From contig NZ_BONZ01000043.1 of NCBI RefSeq assembly GCF_016862975.1, forward strand, positions 157,902 through 221,901: a stretch of DNA of 64,000 nt. The letters are read 5' to 3'. Under the pieces are notes generated by a model. That model did no database searches. It saw nothing but the letters and a program-made list of their open reading frames with translations, and was not told the origin of the DNA. A program made the position numbers and the translations under genes. Below, in pieces: positions 34,151 through 41,929 of this stretch. Within the stretch, counting starts at the first letter, position 1. Each line of letters starts with the position of its first letter. The DNA comes from Rugosimonospora africana. GTDB taxonomy: Bacteria; Actinomycetota; Actinomycetes; Mycobacteriales; Micromonosporaceae.

Positions 34151-35826
34151 GCCCTCAGTGTGCCCGACGCCGCGGCCAACTCGGGACGGCTCTCCGCGTC
34201 GTCACACGGCGGGTCGGTGAACAGCGGAAGCAGCGCCCGGAACGCCGCCCCGGCACCGGGCGCGGTACGCAGCTCGACGCGGCCGCCGTGCGCGGTGACG
34301 ATCGCGGCCACGATGGCCAGTCCCAATCCGGCTCCGCCCAGTCCGGCTCCGCCGGCAGCGCCCAGTCCGGCTCCGCCGGCCGTGCCGGGTGAGTCGGCCT
34401 CACTCGGGTTGCGCGACCGGCTCGGATCCGCCCGGTACAGCCGCTCGAACACGTGAGCCGCCTCGGCGCGGGTCATCCCCGGCCCGGTGTCCACGACCTC
34501 CAGCACCGCCAGTGGCGTACCCGGTGGCGGCTCGTCGCCCACCGCCGAGGTCGGCTCGCCGTCCGGCTCGGCCGGTCCGGGACCGCGCGACGCCCCGGAC
34601 CGCAACGCCCCGGCCCGCGATGGCCCGGACCAGACGCTCACGGTTATTGACGCCTCGCCGGGGGTGTGTTGAAGCGCGTTCGCGATCAGGTTGGTGGCGA
34701 CCTGACGCAGCCGGGGTTCGTCTCCGTGCACCATGGGGGGCTCCGGGGCGGGATCCAGCCGGACGAACCGGTCCGGTACCCGGGCGTGCGCGTCCCGTAC
34801 CGCGTCCATCGCGATCGCCAGCAGGTCGACCGGCGCACGGTCCAGCGGCCGCTCCTGGTCGAGCCGGGCCAGCAGCATGAGGTCGGCGACCAGCAACGCC
34901 ATCCGGGCGGCCTCACTCTCGATGCGGCTCATCGCCTCGTCCAGGGCCGGGCCGGGTGGCGCGCCTCCGCGCCGGTACAGCTCGGCGAAGCCCTGGATGG
35001 ACGTCAGCGGGGTGCGCAGTTCGTGGGAGGCGTCCGCGAGGAACTGGCGCAGCCGCTGCTCGGACGCGGTCCGGGCGGCCAGCGCGGACTCGATCTGGCC
35101 GAGCATCCCGTTCAGCGCGATGCCCAGCCGGCCGACCTCGGTGTGCGGGTCGCTGCCCTCGACGCGCCGGGACACCTCGCCCCGGGCGATCGCCTCGGCG
35201 GTGTCCTCCATGTGGGTCAGCGGAGCCAGACCGAGCCGGACGACCGAGGCGGCGGCCAGCCCGAGCAGCAGGAGCATGAGCAGGGTGACCGCCGAATCGA
35301 TCGCGGACAGCCGGTCGGCGGTCGCGTCGACCTGGCGCAGGGACACCGCGACCGCGATCACCTCACCGTTCGGCCGGTGTGCCGTCTCCACCCGCCACGA
35401 GTCACCGCCGGCGGCGGCCGGGACCGTGTACGGGCTGCCGTCGGCGTGGCTGCTCAGCGCGTCGAAGGTGCCCAGGTCCGGCGCGGAGCTGCCGGCGTTG
35501 TCGGTGCTGCTGCGAACCAGGGAGCCGTTCGGCGCGAAGACGTAGATGCGCAGCTCGGGGAAGAGGTTCTGCATGAAGCGCGGGCGCGCGGCGGGCAGGT
35601 CGGGCTCCGCCGAGGGCGGGGTGTGCCGGTACGCCTGCACGGTGGTCCGCAGTTGCTGGTCGGTGCGGCCGAGCAGGTACGAGTGCAGCAACAGCAGACC
35701 GGCGAGGTTCGCCAGGATGAGTGCGACACCTGCGAGCGCCGCGATGGCCGCCACCATCCGGGACCGCAGACTCCAGCGCCGCCACCGTCGAGGTCGCCAG
35801 CGCCGCAGCCCGCGGCGGAGAGTCAC
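34147..35826 (-). CDS. Two-component sensor histidine kinase
   Basis: A 559-residue membrane kinase. Helix 1 (MVAAIAALAGVALILANLAGLLLL), an extracytoplasmic sensor of about 140 residues, helix 2 (VTLLMLLLLGLAAASVVRLGL), then HAMP (PLTHMEDTAEAIARGEVSRR), and H-box FLADASHELRTPLTSIQGFA. The N box is VATNLIANALQHTP; the G1 box is VVDTGPGM and the F box is VFERLYRAD. Two low-complexity insertions are odd: a Pro/Gly-rich segment of about 40 residues between N and G1, and a Gly/Ala expansion (GGAGLGAAGGAGLGGAGLGL) within G2. GTG at 35826 overlaps the response regulator stop. Confidence 0.93.
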   Translation of the reverse strand: MTLRRGLRRWRPRRWRRWSLRSRMVAAIAALAGVALILANLAGLLLLHSYLLGRTDQQLRTTVQAYRHTPPSAEPDLPAARPRFMQNLFPELRIYVFAPNGSLVRSSTDNAGSSAPDLGTFDALSSHADGSPYTVPAAAGGDSWRVETAHRPNGEVIAVAVSLRQVDATADRLSAIDSAVTLLMLLLLGLAAASVVRLGLAPLTHMEDTAEAIARGEVSRRVEGSDPHTEVGRLGIALNGMLGQIESALAARTASEQRLRQFLADASHELRTPLTSIQGFAELYRRGGAPPGPALDEAMSRIESEAARMALLVADLMLLARLDQERPLDRAPVDLLAIAMDAVRDAHARVPDRFVRLDPAPEPPMVHGDEPRLRQVATNLIANALQHTPGEASITVSVWSGPSRAGALRSGASRGPGPAEPDGEPTSAVGDEPPPGTPLAVLEVVDTGPGMTRAEAAHVFERLYRADPSRSRNPSEADSPGTAGGAGLGAAGGAGLGGAGLGLAIVAAIVTAHGGRVELRTAPGAGAAFRALLPLFTDPPCDDAESRPELAAASGTLRA

Positions 35827-36560
35827 TCCTCGGCGCCGCGGGGCAGTCGTAGCGCGTACCCGACGCCGCGCACGGTATGGATCAGCGGCGGGGCGGCCTT
35901 GTCGATCTTGCGGCGCAGGTAGTACACGTAGGACTCAACGATGCGGCCCTCGCCGCCGAAGTCGTAACTCCACACCCGGTCCAGGATCTGCGCCTTGCTG
36001 ACCACCCGGCCGGCGTTGGTCAGCAGGTAGCGCAGCAGCTTGAACTCGGTGGGGGACAGGTCGATGAGTTTGCCGCCGCGGCGTACCTCGTGGGCGTCCT
36101 CGTCCATTTCCAGGTCGGCGTAGCGCAGCACGCCGTCGTCCGGCGTCGGGGTCGGTTCGGCGTGCGTGCGGCGCAGGATCGCCCGGATCCGCAGCACCAC
36201 CTCTTCGAGGCTGAACGGCTTGGTCACGTAGTCGTCGCCGCCGACGGTCAGCCCGGAGATCCGGTCCTCCACGGAGTCACGCGCGGTGAGGAACAGCACC
36301 GGTACCGGCCTGCCGGCCGCGCGCAGCCGCTGGGCGACCTGAAACCCGTCCAGATCGGGCAACATGACATCGAGTACCACGAGATCGGGCTGGAACTCGG
36401 CGGCCGCCAGGAGAGCTTCGTTTCCGCCGCCGGCGGCGCGCACGTCAAAGTCGATCAGCCGGAGCGTGGCGGACAGTAAGGCCGAAATATTGGGCTCGTC
36501 ATCAACGACGAGCACTCTGGTCTGGCGGCTCGTCACGTCCGTCACCCGTTCCACCCCCAC
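35823..36560 (-). CDS. OmpR-family response regulator
   Basis: A 245-residue regulator. Receiver: acidic pair VLVVDDEPN, phospho-acceptor Asp in LVVLDVMLPDLDG, Thr in VLFLTARD, Lys in DDYVTKPFSLEE. The winged-helix output domain at residues about 140-235 (LEMDEDAHEVRRGGKLIDLS; FKLLRYLLTNAGRVVSKAQI; YVYYLRRKID). The start is GTG 36560; GTG codons a few residues later are possible. It heads the operon with the histidine kinase and DUF427 gene, probably autoregulated. Confidence 0.93.
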   Translation of the reverse strand: MGVERVTDVTSRQTRVLVVDDEPNISALLSATLRLIDFDVRAAGGGNEALLAAAEFQPDLVVLDVMLPDLDGFQVAQRLRAAGRPVPVLFLTARDSVEDRISGLTVGGDDYVTKPFSLEEVVLRIRAILRRTHAEPTPTPDDGVLRYADLEMDEDAHEVRRGGKLIDLSPTEFKLLRYLLTNAGRVVSKAQILDRVWSYDFGGEGRIVESYVYYLRRKIDKAAPPLIHTVRGVGYALRLPRGAEE

Positions 36561-36613
36561 GGTCTACCACATGCCGGTCTAGCTGCAGTTACGGTCTACC
36601 GGGCGAAACTTGA

Positions 36614-36639
36614 AACTCCCTGTGAGGGCCCTGGGAGTT
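36614..36639. promoter_or_regulatory. Inverted repeat between response regulator and hydrolase genes
   Basis: AACTCCC (36614-36620) and GGGAGTT (36633-36639) are perfect arms with a 12-nt spacer in the 161-bp divergent gap. It could be a regulator site or an mRNA structure. A nearby GAAACTTGAAACT repeat resembles tandem sites used by OmpR-type regulators. Confidence 0.4.
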
Positions 36640-36721
36640 GGCGGCGAGCGTTGATCGCAGTTCACCCAACAGTGACCTTGCCTTGATCTAATCCCCACAT
36701 TTCAGGGCCAGGCTGGATTTT

Positions 36722-37702
36722 ATGTCGCGTCTCGTCGGACGTCCCGCCACCCTTGTGGCGGTCGTCACCGCCCTGGTCCTGGCTGGGGCGATGCTGATCG
36801 TCTATGGGCTGCACCGTGGGACGGGTGGCCAGCAGACCGCCGCCGACGGGAGTCCGTTCTTCAGCGACAGCCCGAGCCCGAGCCCCTCGCCGTCCAGGCC
36901 CGATCCGGCGATTTCGGTCCGTGCCCAGGTGGCCTCGTACCTCGCGTCCTCCGGCACCCACGCCGCCCTGGCGCTGCTCGACCAGGACACCGGCGAGAAG
37001 GTCTATTACCAAGAGAACCAGCAGTTCAACACGGCCAGCATCATCAAGGTCGACATCCTGGCGACCGTGCTCTACCAGCACCAGAAGTCCGGGAAGAAGC
37101 TGACTTCCACGGAGTCCTCGAACGCCACCAAGATGATCACCCAGAGTGACAACAACGCGGCCACCGCGCTCTGGAACGACATCGGCAAGGGCCCGGGCCT
37201 CGCCCAGGCGAACAAGGACTTCGGGCTGACCGAGACCGTCCCCGGCGACGCCGGTTACTGGGGGCTGACCAAGACGACCGCGGCCGACCAGCTGCGGCTG
37301 CTGCAGGTGATCAGCAACCCGACCGGCTCCGCCCCGGCAGACCCGCCGGCCGGCGCGCCGCCGTCGACCGCAGCCGGCCACGGCACCCCGGGCCCGCTCG
37401 ACGTGGCCAGCTGCGACTACCTGTTCAGCCTGATGAACCGGGTGGAGCACGACCAGCGCTGGGGCGTACCGGACGCGGCCGGCAGCCATGCGACCAACGT
37501 GTACGTGAAGAACGGTTGGCTGTCCTACAGCCAGGACAACTACAAGTGGATCATCAACAGCATCGGCCGGATCATCGAACCCGGCCATGACTGGCTGGTG
37601 GTGGTCCTGTCCAATTACCACCCGAGCATGGACAACGGCATCGACCAGATCGAGCACGCGGCCGACCTCGCGGTCAACGGCCTGCGCACCGCGACCCCCT
37701 GA
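36722..37702 (+). CDS. Class A beta-lactamase-like serine hydrolase, exported
   Basis: A 326-residue protein with an N-terminal anchor (PATLVAVVTALVLAGAMLIVY) and a Ser/Pro spacer, then a penicillin-recognising domain. Active-site motifs are S-I-I-K (NTASIIKVDIL), S-D-N (ITQSDNNAATAL) and K-N-G (VYVKNGWLSY, in place of KTG). The Glu166 loop of true class A lactamases is not evident, so a peptidoglycan-related hydrolase is as likely as antibiotic resistance. It is divergent from the response regulator and 73 bp before marR. Confidence 0.87.
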   Translation: MSRLVGRPATLVAVVTALVLAGAMLIVYGLHRGTGGQQTAADGSPFFSDSPSPSPSPSRPDPAISVRAQVASYLASSGTHAALALLDQDTGEKVYYQENQQFNTASIIKVDILATVLYQHQKSGKKLTSTESSNATKMITQSDNNAATALWNDIGKGPGLAQANKDFGLTETVPGDAGYWGLTKTTAADQLRLLQVISNPTGSAPADPPAGAPPSTAAGHGTPGPLDVASCDYLFSLMNRVEHDQRWGVPDAAGSHATNVYVKNGWLSYSQDNYKWIINSIGRIIEPGHDWLVVVLSNYHPSMDNGIDQIEHAADLAVNGLRTATP

Positions 37703-37775
37703 GTTCGGCGACCCCCTGGGTTCGGTCAAGGTACTGTGCCCTGACCACAGGGTTCGCGGTTGTGAAGGAGGCCCG

Positions 37776-38210
37776 GTGACGTCCGAGCCGGTCGGTGCGG
37801 ATCCGTATCTCGCCGCGCGGCTGCGCATCGCGGTCGGTCGGCTGTCGCGACGGATCCGGCTGGACACCAACGACGTGCCGCCATTGCAGCTGTCGACGCT
37901 GACCTCGATCGAGGAGCACGGGCCGTTGCGGCTGGGCGAGTTGGCCGTCCGCGAGGCGGTGACGGCGCCCACCATGACGCGGGTACTGGCGGCGCTGGAC
38001 GAGCGGGACCTGATCGTCCGCAGCCCGGACCCGGACGATGCCCGATCCACCCGGGTGACGCTGTCCGAGGCCGGCGCCCGGGTGCTGCGGGAGGTGCGCT
38101 CGCAGCGCACCGCTCTGCTCGACGCACGGCTGGCCCGGCTCACCGACGAGCAGCGGGCGGCGGTGCTCGCCGCGCTTCCGGCGCTGGAGGCGCTGGTGAC
38201 CGAGGAGTAG
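37776..38210 (+). CDS. MarR family transcriptional regulator
   Basis: A 144-residue winged-helix regulator. The HTH is at LRLGELAVREAVTAPTMTRV, with wing SPDPDDARSTRVTLSEAG, and dimerisation helices at both ends. GTG at 37776 follows AAGGAGG at good spacing. No obvious target is adjacent other than the upstream hydrolase, in the same direction. Confidence 0.9.
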   Translation: MTSEPVGADPYLAARLRIAVGRLSRRIRLDTNDVPPLQLSTLTSIEEHGPLRLGELAVREAVTAPTMTRVLAALDERDLIVRSPDPDDARSTRVTLSEAGARVLREVRSQRTALLDARLARLTDEQRAAVLAALPALEALVTEE

Positions 38211-38214
38211 CGGG

Positions 38215-38266
38215 CGACTGGTCTGGGTCGCCGCGCGGCGCCAGACGCGCCGAGCCAGACTCGTCG
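38215..38266. repeat. Dispersed intergenic inverted-repeat element, copy B
   Basis: The clearest copy: CGACTGGTCTGGGTCG at the start, GCGCGGCGCCAGACGCGC in the middle, and CGAGCCAGACTCGTCG at the end. It sits between convergent marR and the M56 peptidase gene, where it could act as a terminator-like stem. Confidence 0.7.
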
Positions 38267-38283
38267 AATTCCGGCGGCGTTGC

Positions 38284-39285
38284 CTATCGGAGAATCTGGG
38301 CCACGTCCCGCTCGACGTTGTGCAGATGGACGCCCGGGGTCGCGCTGCGGTGACCGTGGTGCGCCGGTATGTCCCGGATGTCCGGCACGTTGGAGGCGTT
38401 GTCGAGCATCCGGTCGCCCTGGCGTTCCATCGTGGCGTCGGCGACCGTGCCGGCCACGAGGAGGGCCAACAGCACGGTCACCGGCAGGATCCGAGGTCGC
38501 GGCGGGGGCTCCAGCAGCGCCCGTACCCGGCAGGGCACGTCTCCGCCGGTGGCCAGTGACAGCCCGGCCGGCGCGCCGCGATGGATGAGCAGCGCGCTGC
38601 GGGCGAGAGTCCGGGCGACCAGCCGGCGGTCGGTGACCTCGTGCGCGGCGTCCTCGTCGGCCCACCGCTCGACGGCGTGCTCGATGGCCGAGGCGGTGGG
38701 CCGCAACAACGGGTTGGCCGCGGCGGCGACGTCACTGGCGAGCAGCCACCAGGCGTGCCGGTGCACCAGGTGCGCGGTCTCGTGGGCGATCAGCGCCCGG
38801 CGCTCGGCCGGGCTCAGCGCCCGCAGCAGGCCGGTGGTGATCACGATGCGCCCGGACGCGCCGGGGGTCGCGAACGCGTCCGGCCGCTCCGAGTCCAGGA
38901 CGACCAACGATCCGGGGGTACCGTGGCGGGCACATTCCCGCCGGATCGCGCGGGTGGAGCGCAGGCGCCGGTTGGCCAGCAGGGCTGCCCGGGTGACCGA
39001 GCCGACCGCGATCAGGCCGCAACCGGCCGGGACGATCATCGGAAACGGCGCGTCCGCCCGGATGGCGGTGGCCGACCAGTCGCCGTACCGGCTGACCGGA
39101 CCGAGCTGCGCGACCCAGGTGAAGCCGACGGTGACCAGCGCCCACACGCCGGACGCGGCCATCATCACGCTCCCCGGCACGAGCAGCCAGGTGGCGACCG
39201 CGGGAGGCAGCCGGCGGGCCACCCCCGGACCGACGACCGCGAAGATCAGTACGACCGTGAGCGTGATCAGTAGGGCCTCGGTCAT
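38284..39285 (-). CDS. M56 (BlaR1-like) membrane metallopeptidase
   Basis: A 333-residue protein with helices near the N-terminus (ALLITLTVVLIFAVVGPGVA; VATWLLVPGSVMMAASGVWA) and later (ILPVTVLLALLVAGTVADAT). The zinc motif is ALIAHETAHLVHRHAWW, with the third ligand probably in VERWADEDAAHE. It lacks the large extracellular penicillin-binding domain of BlaR1, so the signal sensed is unknown. Overlaps blaI by 4 bases. By family analogy it cleaves the BlaI-type repressor encoded upstream. Confidence 0.9.
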   Translation of the reverse strand: MTEALLITLTVVLIFAVVGPGVARRLPPAVATWLLVPGSVMMAASGVWALVTVGFTWVAQLGPVSRYGDWSATAIRADAPFPMIVPAGCGLIAVGSVTRAALLANRRLRSTRAIRRECARHGTPGSLVVLDSERPDAFATPGASGRIVITTGLLRALSPAERRALIAHETAHLVHRHAWWLLASDVAAAANPLLRPTASAIEHAVERWADEDAAHEVTDRRLVARTLARSALLIHRGAPAGLSLATGGDVPCRVRALLEPPPRPRILPVTVLLALLVAGTVADATMERQGDRMLDNASNVPDIRDIPAHHGHRSATPGVHLHNVERDVAQILR

Positions 39286-39656
39286 CGATCGTCGGTCCCC
39301 TCGATGCGCCGCAGCAAGTCCATGAGCAGCCGCTCATCTTCGCCGGACAGCACGCCCACGAACCGGGACAGTACCGCAGCCTTGTCGTCTCCGGCGTCCA
39401 GCAGCCGGTGCATCTGTCGGGCGGTGACTTCGGCTTCGTCCCGTACCGCGGTGTACGCGTACGCGCGACCGACCCGCTCGCGGGTGACCACGCCCTTCTC
39501 GGCCAGCCTGGCGAGCACGGTCATCACCGTGGTGTAGGCCAGGTCGCCGCCGAGGTGGTCGCGCACCTGTGCCGGAGTCATCGGCTCGGCGGCGGCGGCC
39601 AGCGCGGCGACAACCTCCTGCTCGAGCGTTCCCCGGGAGCGCCGTTCGAGTCCCAT
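39282..39656 (-). CDS. BlaI/MecI/CopY family repressor
   Basis: A 124-residue winged-helix protein. LEQEVVAALAAAAEPMTPAQ and DHLGGDLAYTTVMTVLARLA form the HTH, and VTRERVGRAYAYTAVRDE the wing. The C-terminal half is the dimer and proteolysis domain (LSRFVGVLSGEDERLLMDLL). In the BlaI paradigm the M56 peptidase inactivates it. Three TACTAC-N7-GTAGTA palindromes lie upstream, one close to its own start and two nearer the divergent glycosyltransferase gene. Confidence 0.93.
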   Translation of the reverse strand: MGLERRSRGTLEQEVVAALAAAAEPMTPAQVRDHLGGDLAYTTVMTVLARLAEKGVVTRERVGRAYAYTAVRDEAEVTARQMHRLLDAGDDKAAVLSRFVGVLSGEDERLLMDLLRRIEGTDDR

Positions 39657-39699
39657 GCGTACAACCCCCGTTCTTCCCCTGGTTGATCTCCCCGATGCC

Positions 39700-39812
39700 T
39701 ACTACCGACAGGGTAGTACTAACCCGGACGAAGACCTGATGTTCATGATGTGGCACTTGGCATAGCTACTACGAGCTGAGTAGTATCTCGGGCTACTACA
39801 TTAGTCGTAGTA
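39700..39812. promoter_or_regulatory. Three BlaI-type operators, TACTAC-N7-GTAGTA
   Basis: Perfect 6-bp arms with 7-nt spacers occur at 39700-39718, 39767-39785 and 39794-39812. The consensus agrees with actinobacterial BlaI boxes of the form TACTA-N9-TAGTA. Centres are 67 and 27 bp apart. The first covers the blaI promoter region; the second and third are 60-110 bp upstream of the glycosyltransferase gene, implying control of both transcription units. Confidence 0.88.
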
Positions 39813-39890
39813 CATGCCGGTCGGCGGCTCAACCGGGAGACGGCGCGAACAGCAGACGGCGTGAACCAGGGACAGAGAGGTTGGGCACGC

Positions 39891-41114
39891 GTGGGCGGAT
39901 CGGATCGGATCACCATCGTGTCGGCGAGCGTCGGCGCTGGTCACGACGGTGCCGCGCACGAGCTGGGGCGGCGCCTGACCGAAGCCGGCTACCGGGTCGA
40001 CTGCCACGACTTCCTCGACCTGCTCGGCGACCGGGCCGGGCGGACTTTGCGCCGTGCGTACGCCACGGAGCTCAAGGTCGCGCCGGAGAGCTGGGGCTGG
40101 CTGGTCGGCAACCTGGAACGGCGGCAGTGGATGGGCAACGCGGTCGGCGCGCTGGTCAGTCGCCGCGCCATGACACGGGCCGCCGAAGTGTTCGCGGGCG
40201 ACGAGACGCTGCCGCCGCCCCGGGTCGTGGTGTCCACCTATCACCTGGCCAGTCAGTTGCTGGGCCGGATGCGCCAGGCCGGCGAGCTGGCCGCGCCGGT
40301 GGTCACGTTCCTCACCGACCTGTCCGTGCATCCGCTGTGGATCGGCGGCGGCGTCGACCTTCACCTGGCGCTGCACGAGGTGGCCGCGGAACAGGCCCGG
40401 CGGCACCGGGCCGACTCCGTCGAGGTGTGCGCCCCGGTGGTACGGCCGGAGTTCCATCCGGTCACCGACCCCGCCGAGGCGGCCCGTACCCGGGCCCGGC
40501 ACGGGCTGCCGCCGACCGGCCGGCTGGCGTTGGTGGTCGCCGGCTCGTGGGGAGTGGGTCAGGTCGCCGAGGCGGCGGCCGACCTGGCCGCGACCGGGCT
40601 GGTCACGCCGGTGACGATCTGCGGGCGCAACGAGCACCTGCGCGAGCGGCTGACCCGTGCCGGGACCGGCGTGGCGCTGGGCTGGGTCGACCAGATGCCG
40701 GAGCTGATCCGGGCCAGCGACGTGGTGGTGCAGAACGCGGGCGGGCTGACGTCGCTGGAGGCGATGGCGTGCGGGGTACCGGTGCTCACGTACCGGTGCC
40801 TGCCCGGCCACGGTACGACCAACGGCCAGGCGCTGCACGATGCCGGGTTGGCCCGGTGGGTACGCGATCCGGCCGAGCTGGGCACGGTGCTCGCCGGTCT
40901 CCTCGACGGGGCCGCGGGGCGTGGCCAGCGGGCCGCCGCCACCAACCTGTTCCGGGCGCCCTCGGCGGTGGACACGATCGTCGGGCTCGACGCGGTCGAC
41001 TCGGTTGTCGCGCTCGCCGACGCTCAGGCCCGGCCGGCCGCCGCGAGCCACGCACAGCCCGCGGCCGGGAACCCCGACCCGGACCACTCGCCGCTGGTCG
41101 GAGCCCGGCAGTGA
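39891..41114 (+). CDS. MGDG synthase/MurG-like glycosyltransferase
   Basis: A 407-residue GT-B glycosyltransferase. The N-terminus has the lipid-acceptor type motif ITIVSASVGAGHDGAAHELG, the hallmark of diacylglycerol glucosyl/galactosyltransferases. The C-terminal nucleotide-sugar domain contains LVVAGSWGVGQVAEAAADLA and VVVQNAGGLTSLEAMACGVP. It probably glycosylates a lipid or wall precursor on the cytosolic face. GTG 39891 has GAGAGG about 10 nt before it; GTG 39861 in frame is an alternative. It overlaps the deacetylase gene by 4 bases. Confidence 0.85.
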   Translation: MGGSDRITIVSASVGAGHDGAAHELGRRLTEAGYRVDCHDFLDLLGDRAGRTLRRAYATELKVAPESWGWLVGNLERRQWMGNAVGALVSRRAMTRAAEVFAGDETLPPPRVVVSTYHLASQLLGRMRQAGELAAPVVTFLTDLSVHPLWIGGGVDLHLALHEVAAEQARRHRADSVEVCAPVVRPEFHPVTDPAEAARTRARHGLPPTGRLALVVAGSWGVGQVAEAAADLAATGLVTPVTICGRNEHLRERLTRAGTGVALGWVDQMPELIRASDVVVQNAGGLTSLEAMACGVPVLTYRCLPGHGTTNGQALHDAGLARWVRDPAELGTVLAGLLDGAAGRGQRAAATNLFRAPSAVDTIVGLDAVDSVVALADAQARPAAASHAQPAAGNPDPDHSPLVGARQ

Positions 41115-41929
41115 GCCGGCCACTGCGGACGGCGGCGATCGCCGGCAGCGCGCTGGCCGCGCTGTACGCGTTGCCGGCGCTGGCCTCGATCGGCCCGCTG
41201 CGCAACCGGCTCGCCCCCCGGCTGGCCGGGGTCGGGCATCCGGACCATGTCGCGCTGACTTTCGACGACGGACCTCACCCGCTGTCCACGCCGCGGTTCC
41301 TGGCCGAACTGGAACGGCTGGACGTGCGCGCCACGTTCTTCCTGCTCGGCCGGTGGGCGGCTCGCTCACCGATACTCGCCAAGGAGATCGTGGCGGCCGG
41401 GCACGAGGTCGCGGTGCACGGGTACGAACACCGGTGCCTGCTGGCCCGGGGCGCCGGGGCAACGTACGACGACCTGGCCCGGGCCCGGGACGTGATCGCC
41501 GACGCGACCGGTGAGCAGCCGCGCTGGTTCCGGCCGCCGTACGGGGTGCTCACCGGCGCCGTCCTGACCAGCGCCCGCCGGCTCGGGCTGAGCCCGGTGC
41601 TGTGGACCGCCTGGGGTGAGGACTGGACCGCGCGGGCCACCCCGGACTCGGTGTACCGGACGGTGGTCGCCGACCTGGCCGGCGGCGGCACGATCCTGCT
41701 GCACGACTCCGACGTCACCTCGGTACCCGGCTCCTGGCGTGCCACGCTCGGCGCGGTACCCCGGCTGGTGGACACCTGCCGGGCGCGGGGGCTGCGGGTC
41801 GGCCCGCTGGCCGAGCACGGCGTCGACGGCGGGACGGTCGCGTCGGGGACGCTCACCTCCGAGGCGTTCGCCTCCGGGGCGTTTGCCCCCGGAGCTGGTC
41901 TCGGCACTGCCCGGCTGGTGCGGCGATGA
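41111..41929 (+). CDS. Polysaccharide deacetylase (NodB domain), membrane-anchored
   Basis: A 272-residue carbohydrate esterase 4. N-terminal hydrophobic anchor (RTAAIAGSALAALYALPALA), catalytic motif VALTFDDGPHPLSTPRFLAE, metal motif VAVHGYEHRCLLA (H-x3-H), arginine motif WFRPPYGVLTGAVL, and the terminal TILLHDSDVTSVPGSW. The C-terminus has Ala/Ser/Gly repeats (ASGTLTSEAFASGAFAPGAG). It may deacetylate the glycolipid made by the upstream transferase. GTGA overlap at its start and ATGA at its end. Confidence 0.9.
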   Translation: MSRPLRTAAIAGSALAALYALPALASIGPLRNRLAPRLAGVGHPDHVALTFDDGPHPLSTPRFLAELERLDVRATFFLLGRWAARSPILAKEIVAAGHEVAVHGYEHRCLLARGAGATYDDLARARDVIADATGEQPRWFRPPYGVLTGAVLTSARRLGLSPVLWTAWGEDWTARATPDSVYRTVVADLAGGGTILLHDSDVTSVPGSWRATLGAVPRLVDTCRARGLRVGPLAEHGVDGGTVASGTLTSEAFASGAFAPGAGLGTARLVRR

